Assembly (NCBI GenBank): GCA_965224595.1 | Contig: OZ245058.1 | Location: 2,418,001 to 2,482,000, forward strand | DNA: 64,000 nucleotides | Direction of reading: 5' to 3' | Origin: Aliivibrio_A sp016764915 | Lineage (GTDB): Bacteria; Pseudomonadota; Gammaproteobacteria; Enterobacterales; Vibrionaceae | Part shown: positions 56,526 to 64,000 of the stretch, piece by piece | How positions within the stretch are numbered: position 1 is the first letter of the stretch | Layout: each line of letters begins with the position of its first letter | Notes under the pieces: generated by a model | What the model was told of the DNA's origin: nothing | Seen by the model: only the letters and a program-made list of their open reading frames with translations | Database searches by the model: none | Position numbers and translations under genes: made by a program

Positions 56526-57590
56526 ATGTTCGATACATATGATTTTTCAAGAATAAACGCAAATAACAAAATAAAAATGCAACAAGTCATTGATTTTCTT
56601 GAGGATTCAAATTTAAGCGTCGATGATGATGTTGAATACTTTTTAATTGCCCGCAGTGGGCAAGAGATAATAGGTTGTGGCGGACTAGCCGGTAATGTCC
56701 TTAAATCAATCAATGTCTCTCCTAAACTAAGAGGAAATGGCTTTTCATTAAAGCTACTCACTGAATTAGTCAACTTTGCTTACGAGATGGGACAATTTAA
56801 TCTTTTCCTATTTACCAAGCCAGAAAATGAAGAGACATTCGGACAAGCTGGGTTCTTTTCGATTGCACGTGTGAATGACAAAGTCACTCTCATGGAAAAC
56901 AGCAGCAATAGAATCAATGAATATTGCAATGAACTGAGTACCCAGCGTAAAGAAGGCGAAAAAATTGGCAGCATTGTCATGAATGCGAATCCATTTACTC
57001 TAGGTCACCAGTATCTTGTAAGAGAAGCAGCAAAGTCTTGTGATTGGTTGCACCTATTTATTGTTAGAGCAGACCGTTCTTACTTCTCCTTTCATGAACG
57101 TTTAACCATGATCAAAGAAGGGATCTGCGATATTGAAAACGTCACCATACATCATGGTTCTGACTATATGATCTCCCGAGCAACATTCCCGAGCTACTTT
57201 ATTAAAGAGAAAGGAATGATTGACTATTGTCATACTGCCATTGACCTTCAGCTATTTAGAAATCACATTGCACCTTCCCTTGGTATTACTGATAGATTTG
57301 TTGGTACCGAGCCATTCTGCACTGTGACCAACTTTTACAATGAACAGATGGAGTACTGGCTGAACACCGAGGATATATCCAATAAACCAGTTAACTACTG
57401 TGAAATTAAAAGAATTTCTGTTGATAAAGTACCCATTTCAGCATCTAGAGTGAGAGCTCTGTTAGCACAGGGTAATTTATCAGAAGTCAAAAGACTCGTT
57501 CCAGAAAGTACTTACGAACACATTTGCAAATATCACCAGAAAAAAAGCACCATATCAAAATTGATTACCAACAGTTTTGTCGCCGCATAA
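56526..57590 (+). CDS. citC: [Citrate (pro-3S)-lyase] ligase CitC
   Basis: Activates citrate lyase by acetylating the thiol of its acyl-carrier prosthetic group with acetate and ATP; 354 residues. The N-terminal GNAT-like domain (about 1-130, SPKLRGNGFSLKLL) is followed by a nucleotidyltransferase domain with NANPFTLGHQYLVREA and the closing ISASRVRALL motif. First gene of citCDEFXG; 77 bp before citD. Confidence 0.95.
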   Translation: MFDTYDFSRINANNKIKMQQVIDFLEDSNLSVDDDVEYFLIARSGQEIIGCGGLAGNVLKSINVSPKLRGNGFSLKLLTELVNFAYEMGQFNLFLFTKPENEETFGQAGFFSIARVNDKVTLMENSSNRINEYCNELSTQRKEGEKIGSIVMNANPFTLGHQYLVREAAKSCDWLHLFIVRADRSYFSFHERLTMIKEGICDIENVTIHHGSDYMISRATFPSYFIKEKGMIDYCHTAIDLQLFRNHIAPSLGITDRFVGTEPFCTVTNFYNEQMEYWLNTEDISNKPVNYCEIKRISVDKVPISASRVRALLAQGNLSEVKRLVPESTYEHICKYHQKKSTISKLITNSFVAA

Positions 57591-57667
57591 AAGTTATTGT
57601 TCAACGATAGCTTTAAGCGGTTACACGACTACAGATAAATTACGCATATAAATAACAAGGTTCATAC

Positions 57668-57967
57668 ATGAATATTGTCCAGCAAGCTCTAGCAGGAACA
57701 TTAGAATCAAGTGACATTTTGATTCGAATTGGCCCAAACAATCAGAACATCGTCACTGTTGAATTACACAGTTCAGTCAAAAAACAATTTGGTGAGGAGA
57801 TTGAAGCAACCATCAGAAATACTCTTGATTCAATGGGGATAACCCAAGCTCATGTTGTTGTTGATGATAAGGGCGCGCTCGATTGTGTCATTAAAGCAAG
57901 AGTTCAAGCAGCAGCGCTTAGAGCTTCAGATGAAACTGACAACCTAAATTGGAGCCAATTATCATGA
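57668..57967 (+). CDS. citD: Citrate lyase gamma subunit (acyl carrier protein) CitD
   Basis: Acyl carrier subunit, 99 residues. The N-terminal AGTLESSDILIRI contains the Ser (residue 14) that carries the phosphoribosyl-dephospho-CoA group in this family. The stop overlaps the citE start (ATGA), indicating coupling. Confidence 0.95.
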   Translation: MNIVQQALAGTLESSDILIRIGPNNQNIVTVELHSSVKKQFGEEIEATIRNTLDSMGITQAHVVVDDKGALDCVIKARVQAAALRASDETDNLNWSQLS

Positions 57968-58839
57968 GTAAACTTCGCCGTAGCATGTTATTTGTACCAG
58001 GTGCTAGTGCCGCTATGCTTAGCAATACTTTTATCTACAAACCTGATGCCATCATGTTTGATTTAGAAGATTCAGTTGCACTACGTGAAAAAGACACTGC
58101 AAGATTACTCGTTTTTCATGCTCTTCAACACCCGTTATATCAAGATATTGAAACCGTTGTCCGTGTAAATCCAATTGATTCAGAATTCGGCATTAAAGAT
58201 CTTCAAGCTGTTGTTCGTGGTGGCGCTGACGTTGTACGTCTCGCTAAAACAGATACCGCTGAAGATGTTATTGAGATGGAAAGACACATTGCTGAAATAG
58301 AAGCGCAGTGTGGTCGTGAAGTTGGTAGTACCAAGATGCTAGCTGCTATTGAAAGTGCACAAGGCATCAACAATGCTGTGGAAATTGCGCACGCATCAAA
58401 GCGTTTAATCGGTATCGCTCTTGGCGCAGAAGATTACGTCCGTGATTTAAGAACACAACGTTCCCCTAACGGTATTGAGCTTTTATTTGCACGTTGCTCT
58501 ATCTTACAAGCGGCACGCGCTGCCGGAATCATGGCATTTGATACTGTTTATTCAGACGTCAACAACGAACAAGGCTTCATTAAAGAAGCAGAACAAATTA
58601 AACAACTCGGTTTTGATGGCAAATCGTTAATCAATCCTTCACAAATTGAAATAGTTCACAACATTTTTTCTCCAACTCAAGCAGAAGTGGATCATGCTCA
58701 AGCTGTAATTGAAGCTGCTGAAGAAGGTGTTAAAAAAGGATTAGGTGTTATTTCTCTTAATGGAAAAATGGTTGATAGCCCAATAATTGAACGTGCTCAC
58801 TGGACTCTTCAGCGTGCTCAAACAGGAATTAAAAAATAA
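57964..58839 (+). CDS. citE: Citrate lyase beta subunit CitE
   Basis: Citryl-ACP lyase, HpcH/HpaI aldolase superfamily, about 291 residues. Conserved segments: RRSMLFVPGASAAML, AIMFDLEDSVALREKD with the metal-binding acidic residues, and LIGIALGAEDYVRDL. A frame from 57949 exists, but the ATG at 57964 overlapping the citD stop is the natural start. Confidence 0.96.
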   Translation: MSKLRRSMLFVPGASAAMLSNTFIYKPDAIMFDLEDSVALREKDTARLLVFHALQHPLYQDIETVVRVNPIDSEFGIKDLQAVVRGGADVVRLAKTDTAEDVIEMERHIAEIEAQCGREVGSTKMLAAIESAQGINNAVEIAHASKRLIGIALGAEDYVRDLRTQRSPNGIELLFARCSILQAARAAGIMAFDTVYSDVNNEQGFIKEAEQIKQLGFDGKSLINPSQIEIVHNIFSPTQAEVDHAQAVIEAAEEGVKKGLGVISLNGKMVDSPIIERAHWTLQRAQTGIKK

Positions 58840-58847
58840 GGTTTGTC

Positions 58848-60383
58848 ATGACTACTAATACTTTACAAAGAGATATCCCACAGGATCTAATCGATTCTAA
58901 TACCACTCTTTTTACTGATGCGAATGCCATCACGCCTCATCTAACAGATGAAGTGAAAAAAAAGGGCCGTAAGCTATTTGATAATCTTGAGTCAGCAATT
59001 ACGAACTCAGGCTTAACTGATGGCATGACAATCTCATTCCACCACGCATTTCGTGATGGTGATAAGACAATTAACTTAGTTGTCGCTAAGATTGCAGAGA
59101 TGGGCTTCAAAAACCTAACACTAGCATCAAGCTCAGTCAGTGAGTGCCATGCACCATTGGTAGACCATATTAAAAATGGTGTCATCACTAAGATTTACAC
59201 TTCAGCAATGCGTGGAAAATTAGCGGATGAAATTTCACATGGTCTGCTTGAGCAACCTGTTCATATCCACTCACACGGTGGTCGTGTTCATCTAGTTGAA
59301 ACCGGTGAAATTAGCATTGACGTAGCATTCATTGGCGTTCCATGCAGTGATGAATTCGGCAATGCAAATGGTTTCCACGGCAAATCTCGTTGTGGCTCTC
59401 TTGGTTACGCTCGAGTTGATGCTGACCATGCTAAGCACGTTATTCTGCTTACTGAAGAAGTGGTTGCTTTCCCTAACCATCCTGCCTCTATTTGCCAGGA
59501 TCAAGTTGATAGTATTGTCACTGTCGAAGAAGTAGGCGATCCAAGTAAAATCGGTGGTGGAGCGACGCGTTTGACTAAAAACCCTCGTGAACTGCTTATC
59601 GCAAAACAGGGTGCTGCTGTTATTGAAAACTCTGGTTACTTTAAAGATGGATTCTCTATTCAAACAGGTTCAGGTGGCGCATCTCTTGCCGTAACTCGCT
59701 TCTTAGAAGACAGCATGGTAGAGAAAAACATTACTGCAAGCTTTGGTCTAGGTGGCATTACGTCAACAATGGTCGACTTACACGAAAAGGGTCTTATCAA
59801 AACGTTACTCGATGTTCAATGCTTTGATATTCAAGCTGTTGAATCATTAGGTCGCAACCCAAATCACATTGAAATAACAGCAAATCAGTACGCAAACCCA
59901 TCTTCTAAAGGTTGCGCGGTTGATCGTTTAGACATTGTTATTCTAAGTGCCTTAGAAATTGATACTGGTTTTAACGTTAACGTAATCACCGGTTCAGATG
60001 GTGTTTTACGTGGTGCGTCTGGTGGTCACAGTGATACGGCAGCAGCTGCAAATCTCTCGATTATTGTAGCGCCACTGGTACGCGGCAGAATCCCTACCGT
60101 TGTTGAAAACGTCACCAATGTGATTACACCGGGTCAAAGCATTGATGTTCTCGTCACTGATCAAGGTATTGCTGTTAACCCACGTCGTGAAGAGTTAAAA
60201 GAAAGGCTTCAAAAAGCGGGGCTTCCTGTCGTTAGCATCGAAGAGTTGAAAAACAGAGCTCTTATGATCACAGGAATACCAAAGCCAATTGAATTTACCG
60301 ATCGCGTTGTTGCATTAGTTCATTACCGCGATGGTTCAATCATTGATTGTATTAGGCAGGTAAAAGATGACATACAACCCTAA
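58848..60383 (+). CDS. citF: Citrate lyase alpha subunit CitF
   Basis: Acetyl-ACP:citrate ACP transferase subunit, 511 residues, normal length. CoA-transferase-like segments are visible (GMTISFHHAFRDGDK; VHIHSHGGRVHLVETGE; GLGGITSTMVDLHEKG). Follows citE by 8 bases and overlaps citX by 17. Confidence 0.96.
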   Translation: MTTNTLQRDIPQDLIDSNTTLFTDANAITPHLTDEVKKKGRKLFDNLESAITNSGLTDGMTISFHHAFRDGDKTINLVVAKIAEMGFKNLTLASSSVSECHAPLVDHIKNGVITKIYTSAMRGKLADEISHGLLEQPVHIHSHGGRVHLVETGEISIDVAFIGVPCSDEFGNANGFHGKSRCGSLGYARVDADHAKHVILLTEEVVAFPNHPASICQDQVDSIVTVEEVGDPSKIGGGATRLTKNPRELLIAKQGAAVIENSGYFKDGFSIQTGSGGASLAVTRFLEDSMVEKNITASFGLGGITSTMVDLHEKGLIKTLLDVQCFDIQAVESLGRNPNHIEITANQYANPSSKGCAVDRLDIVILSALEIDTGFNVNVITGSDGVLRGASGGHSDTAAAANLSIIVAPLVRGRIPTVVENVTNVITPGQSIDVLVTDQGIAVNPRREELKERLQKAGLPVVSIEELKNRALMITGIPKPIEFTDRVVALVHYRDGSIIDCIRQVKDDIQP

Positions 60384-60891
60384 CATACCCGTTGGCCTTT
60401 GCGAGATTCTTGAGAACAAGGAAGCTCGAGTAAAAAGACAAAGAGCGTGGCTTGATAAATACTCGCTTCCTTTGATCTCTTTTACTATCAATATGCCGGG
60501 TAGAAATAAAATCAGCATAATGAGTAACACAGTATTTGAGCAAGGTATTTCGGCTATTACAGAGATATGCTCAAGTAATGCTTGGCCTGTATTAACACGT
60601 CAGATCATTCATGAGAATACTGGCCAAGAAGCTATATTCATTGTTGAGCCAGAGACGGTTACGCTGTTGAAGCAAGCGATGATGAGAGTCGAACATACTC
60701 ATAAACTTGGGCGGTTAATGGATCTTGATGTCATCAATATCGATGGACAAATTGTCAGTCGAAATGGTTTAGGCATCAAGAAGAGACAGTGCTTAGTTTG
60801 TGACAATGACGCAGTTCTCTGCATACGCTCAAGAGCTCACTCTATTGATTCTTTATTAACCAAAGTTGAAGAGATGATAACCCATGCATAA
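60367..60891 (+). CDS. citX: Apo-citrate lyase phosphoribosyl-dephospho-CoA transferase CitX
   Basis: Attaches the prosthetic group precursor to CitD; 174 residues. Typical elements are ILENKEARVKRQRAWLDKY, LISFTINMPGRNK and LMDLDVINIDG. It is a separate gene rather than fused to citG. Overlaps both neighbours (17 bp with citF, 8 bp with citG). Confidence 0.93.
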   Translation: MTYNPNIPVGLCEILENKEARVKRQRAWLDKYSLPLISFTINMPGRNKISIMSNTVFEQGISAITEICSSNAWPVLTRQIIHENTGQEAIFIVEPETVTLLKQAMMRVEHTHKLGRLMDLDVINIDGQIVSRNGLGIKKRQCLVCDNDAVLCIRSRAHSIDSLLTKVEEMITHA

Positions 60892-61819
60892 TTCGGCGAT
60901 AAGTCTTCTTGTAGACAGCGCTCCACAGCATAGTAATTGGCAATTAACTCCGACTGAACTGTCGAAAGTTATCGGTGATCTTGCCTATCACTCTATGTTG
61001 GTTGAAGTAAACTTAACCCCTAAACCAGGTTTAGTTGATGTGACGTCCAATGGGTCACATAGTGATATGGATATTACTACCTTCGAAAAGAGTGCTGATG
61101 CGATTAAACCATACTTAACACAATTCGTGCGAGCAGGTTATGAGCATAAACTGGAAGATTTATCGTCACTCTTGATCCATTTACGACCAATTGGAATCTC
61201 TTGTGAACGTCAGATGTTTATAGCAACTGACGGCATCAATACACATAAGGGTATGATTTTTTCACTTGGTCTTGTTTGTGGTGTTGTGGGTTGGTTAGCA
61301 GGTAATAATCGCTCCATCTACTCTGAAGCTATCAGTGAATCTGTTGCATTAATGACTCGTGGTATAACTCAAAAAGAGTTAGAGCTTAACCAGTCTGCAG
61401 CCGTCTCCTCTGGTGAAAAATTATATCAAGATCATGGCCTTACTGGTATACGTGGTGAGGCAGAGTCAGGTTATGCGACCATAATTAAACATGGGCTTCC
61501 TAGTTACGAGAAAGCAATCAATTTAGGGCACTCTCATGAACAAGCTTTATGGCAGTCCTTATTAAGTTTAATGTCAATTAACTCTGATACTAACGTGGTG
61601 GCACGCGGAGGCTTAGAAGGTCTTTTTTACGTACAAACGTATTCAAGAAGATTAATAAGCCAAGGCGGTAGCAGTAATAGTAATATTGAAGCACTATTGG
61701 TTGAGTTTGATGAACAGTTAATTCAGAGAAATATAAGTCCGGGAGGCAGCGCTGATCTTCTTGCTGTTACTTGGTTATTAGCTCAAATAAACACACTACA
61801 GATTTCTCTCCTACAATAA
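60884..61819 (+). CDS. citG: Triphosphoribosyl-dephospho-CoA synthase CitG
   Basis: Makes the citrate lyase prosthetic-group precursor from dephospho-CoA and ATP; 311 residues. Conserved parts: EVNLTPKPGLVDVTSNGSH, GINTHKGMIFSLGL and NISPGGSADLLAVTWLL. Last gene of the operon, followed by a strong terminator. Confidence 0.94.
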   Translation: MHNSAISLLVDSAPQHSNWQLTPTELSKVIGDLAYHSMLVEVNLTPKPGLVDVTSNGSHSDMDITTFEKSADAIKPYLTQFVRAGYEHKLEDLSSLLIHLRPIGISCERQMFIATDGINTHKGMIFSLGLVCGVVGWLAGNNRSIYSEAISESVALMTRGITQKELELNQSAAVSSGEKLYQDHGLTGIRGEAESGYATIIKHGLPSYEKAINLGHSHEQALWQSLLSLMSINSDTNVVARGGLEGLFYVQTYSRRLISQGGSSNSNIEALLVEFDEQLIQRNISPGGSADLLAVTWLLAQINTLQISLLQ

Positions 61820-61863
61820 TAAATATGCAGTAATTTTTAATAACATCCCCCTTATTGTTATGG

Positions 61864-61892
61864 ACCTCAGTTTTTGACTGAGGTTTTTTTTG
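61864..61892 (+). terminator. Terminator of the citCDEFXG operon
   Basis: 8-bp stem ACCTCAGT / ACTGAGGT, five-base loop, then eight T residues, about 45 bases past citG. Confidence 0.92.
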
Positions 61893-61938
61893 ATGTAAAT
61901 AATTAATCATTAACTCATCATTTTATACAGACGAAAAA

Positions 61939-61964
61939 AAACCTGAATCGTTAGACTCAGGTTT
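61939..61964 (-). terminator. Distal rRNA-operon terminator copy
   Basis: AAACCTGA / TCAGGTTT stem; read on the minus strand it ends in a run of eight T. Similar copies stand before each repeated unit (62176, 62426, 62589). Confidence 0.8.
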
Positions 61965-61972
61965 CTCAAATA

Positions 61973-62033
61973 TGGCGGAGTGGACGGGACTTTCTAACAC
62001 CTTGAGAGCAACGCGTCCCCCGGCGTGACAGGC
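61973..62033 (-). pseudogene. Degenerate tRNA-Asp copy 1
   Basis: Keeps the tRNA-Asp 3' acceptor end with CCA (TGGCGGAGTGGACGGGACT on plus) and the anticodon arm (CCCCCGGCGTGACAGGC). The T-arm is replaced by about 26 unrelated bases and the 5' half is missing. It cannot fold as a tRNA. Confidence 0.8.
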
Positions 62034-62209
62034 ACTAATAAGTGAGTGGTTATTTGCTTGAGCAAGTGTCCATAGCATGGACGCTATGATCAAGCCTCCA
62101 TGGATGGATTTACGGCGTCTTGCGATGCAAGTAATCACTCATTGGCTCATCATTTTATTCAGACTATTAGGCGAAAAACCTGAATCGTTAGACTCAGGTT
62201 TCTTAAATA

Positions 62210-62276
62210 TGGCGGAGTGGACGGGACTTTCTAACACCTTGAGAGCAACACGTCCCCCGGCGTGACAGGCCGGTAT
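62210..62276 (-). pseudogene. Degenerate tRNA-Asp copy 2
   Basis: Same structure as copy 1 but keeps slightly more of the anticodon arm (through CCGGTAT). The T-arm is replaced by the same foreign block and the 5' half is missing. Confidence 0.8.
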
Positions 62277-62459
62277 CCACTGACTAATAAGTGAGTGGTT
62301 ATTTGCTTGAGCAAGTGTCCATAGCATGGACGCTATGATCAAGCCTCCATGGATGGATTTACGGCGTCTTGCGATGCAAGTAATCACTCATTGGCTCATC
62401 ATTTTATTCAGACTATTAGGCGAAAAAACCTGAATCGTTAGACTCAGGTTTCTTAAATA

Positions 62460-62561
62460 TGGCGGAGTGGACGGGACTTTCTAACACCTTGAGAGCGACA
62501 CGTCCCCCGGTGTGACAGGCCGGCTTCTCTAATAAACAGCTAACCAACTGAACTACCACTT
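62460..62561 (-). pseudogene. Degenerate tRNA-Asp copy 3 (both ends kept)
   Basis: Has both the 3' acceptor end and the 5' D-arm/acceptor part (CTAACCAACTGAACTACCACT on plus is the complement of the tRNA 5' side). It carries the foreign block in the T-arm and extra bases between anticodon and D arms, about 102 nt in all against 77 for the real tRNA. Confidence 0.8.
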
Positions 62562-62622
62562 CGCAGTGTCTATTTTTCTCAGACGAAAAAACCTGAATCG
62601 TTAAATTCAGGTTTCTTAAATA

Positions 62623-62699
62623 TGGCGGAGTGGACGGGACTCGAACCCGCGACCCCCGGCGTGACAGGCCGGTATTCTAACCAACTGAACTACCACTCC
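62623..62699 (-). tRNA. tRNA-Asp (GUC)
   Basis: 77 nt including encoded CCA. GGAGTGG pairs with CCACTCC, the anticodon loop reads CTGTCAC with GTC, and the T-loop segment GGTTCGAGTCC is intact. It is the rRNA-operon-distal tRNA, about 110 bp after 5S. Confidence 0.97.
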
Positions 62700-62810
62700 G
62701 CAGTGTCTATTCAGCTAAAAGCTATTACTATAATAAAACGTTTACCGCTTTATTTTTGCTTTCATCTCTTACTTTAAATAAAAAGCTAAAAATATGAAAA
62801 CTAATTTAAA

Positions 62811-62928
62811 GCCTGGCGATGTCCTACTCTCACATGGGGAGACCCCACACTACCATCGGCGCTACTGCGTTTCACTTCTGAGTTCGGCAAGGAATCAGGT
62901 GGGTCCACAGCGCTAAGGTCGCCAAGCA
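62811..62928 (-). rRNA. rrf: 5S ribosomal RNA
   Basis: About 118 nt, minus strand, beginning TGCTTGGCGACC and ending GCCAGGC. Central parts CGAACTCAGAAGTGAAACGC and GCGCCGATGGTAGTGTGGGG match bacterial 5S closely. Confidence 0.96.
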
Positions 62929-63038
62929 AATTCTTACAATTCGGAAAGTTTCTTAGTAATCGACTAAATTTTAAAGTTCTAAAACACACACTTAAGCGCT
63001 CATCTATCTGAATCCGAACAAAACCACTTGGGTGTTGT

Positions 63039-64000
<962 letters not shown>

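Larger units (their letters stand above)
61930..62622 (-). repeat. Tandem array of degenerate tRNA-Asp/terminator units
   Basis: Three units, each starting with an ACCTGA-TCAGGT hairpin and a tRNA-Asp 3' end, lie downstream of the intact tRNA-Asp of the rRNA operon. Hairpin starts are 61941, 62178, 62428 and (intact unit) 62591, so the spacings are 237, 250 and 163 bp. The first two units share about 140 bp of spacer with palindromes such as GTCCATAGCATGGAC (62068-62082, 62317-62331). No gene is supported here; the open frames are by-products of the repeats. Confidence 0.9.

Noticed and set aside
61923..62387. Open frames of 62-82 codons in both directions across the tRNA-Asp repeats
   Set aside because: They are near-identical because the DNA is repeated, run across tRNA fragments and terminators, and have no ribosome sites.
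61930..62622. Repeat array considered as CRISPR
   Set aside because: Units are 160-250 bp with the repeated part a tRNA end and hairpin, spacers are mutually identical, and no cas genes are present.

Overview
The window comes from a low-GC gammaproteobacterium of the Vibrionaceae, probably Aliivibrio-like. The evidence is gene order and gene content: csrD-mshIJKLMNE, ssb, a qstR-position LuxR regulator, galU, uvrA and pglL follow the order known from the Vibrio cholerae MSHA/uvrA neighbourhood. Typical gammaproteobacterial metH, metA, lysC and citrate-fermentation genes follow. No database search was possible, so the genus is an inference.

Layout. (1) 1-9847, minus strand: the first part of the MSHA type IV pilus cluster (mshE partial, N, M, L, K, J, I) and csrD/mshH. 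(2) 9987-12816: ssb, an MFS exporter and a VpsT/QstR-type regulator. (3) 13010-30850, plus strand: a tightly packed exopolysaccharide (EPS) operon behind a JUMPstart/ops element. It opens with a vpsL-M-N-O-like set (initiating transferase, outer-membrane barrel, export protein, Wzc-like tyrosine kinase). Then come nucleotide-sugar genes (wecB, wecC, UDP-glucuronate 4-epimerase), flippase, polymerase, two GT4 glycosyltransferases, two hexapeptide acetyltransferases and a CapK-like adenylate-forming enzyme. It closes with a VpsJ-like protein and a WecG/TagA transferase. (4) 31019-32536, minus: a secreted FG-GAP repeat protein ending in 43 consecutive aspartates. (5) 32827-41589, plus: galU, three EPS-associated genes (VpsP-like, a secreted 15-residue-repeat protein, an O-antigen ligase-type protein), uvrA and pglL. 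(6) 41737-50029: lysC behind a lysine riboswitch, metH and metA each with a MetJ box, an NhaP-type antiporter and a small Cys-rich protein. (7) 50315-61819: anaerobic citrate fermentation, with citA-citB and oadGAB on the minus strand diverging from citCDEFXG on the plus strand. (8) 61864-64000, minus: the distal end of an rRNA operon (23S partial, 5S, tRNA-Asp), followed by three degenerate tRNA-Asp copies, each with its own terminator hairpin.

How the parts fit together. Regions 1-5 look like a surface-attachment and biofilm hub: pilus, EPS synthesis, a regulator with a c-di-GMP-type WLSR motif, and MshE with two c-di-GMP-binding MshEN motifs. The EPS genes appear to have been inserted between the conserved qstR and galU-uvrA-pglL genes. 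GalU supplies UDP-glucose. WecB and WecC make UDP-ManNAcA, and the epimerase would make UDP-GalA. Region 7 encodes citrate lyase with its maturation enzymes, the Na+-pumping oxaloacetate decarboxylase and the citrate sensor system, but no citrate transporter.
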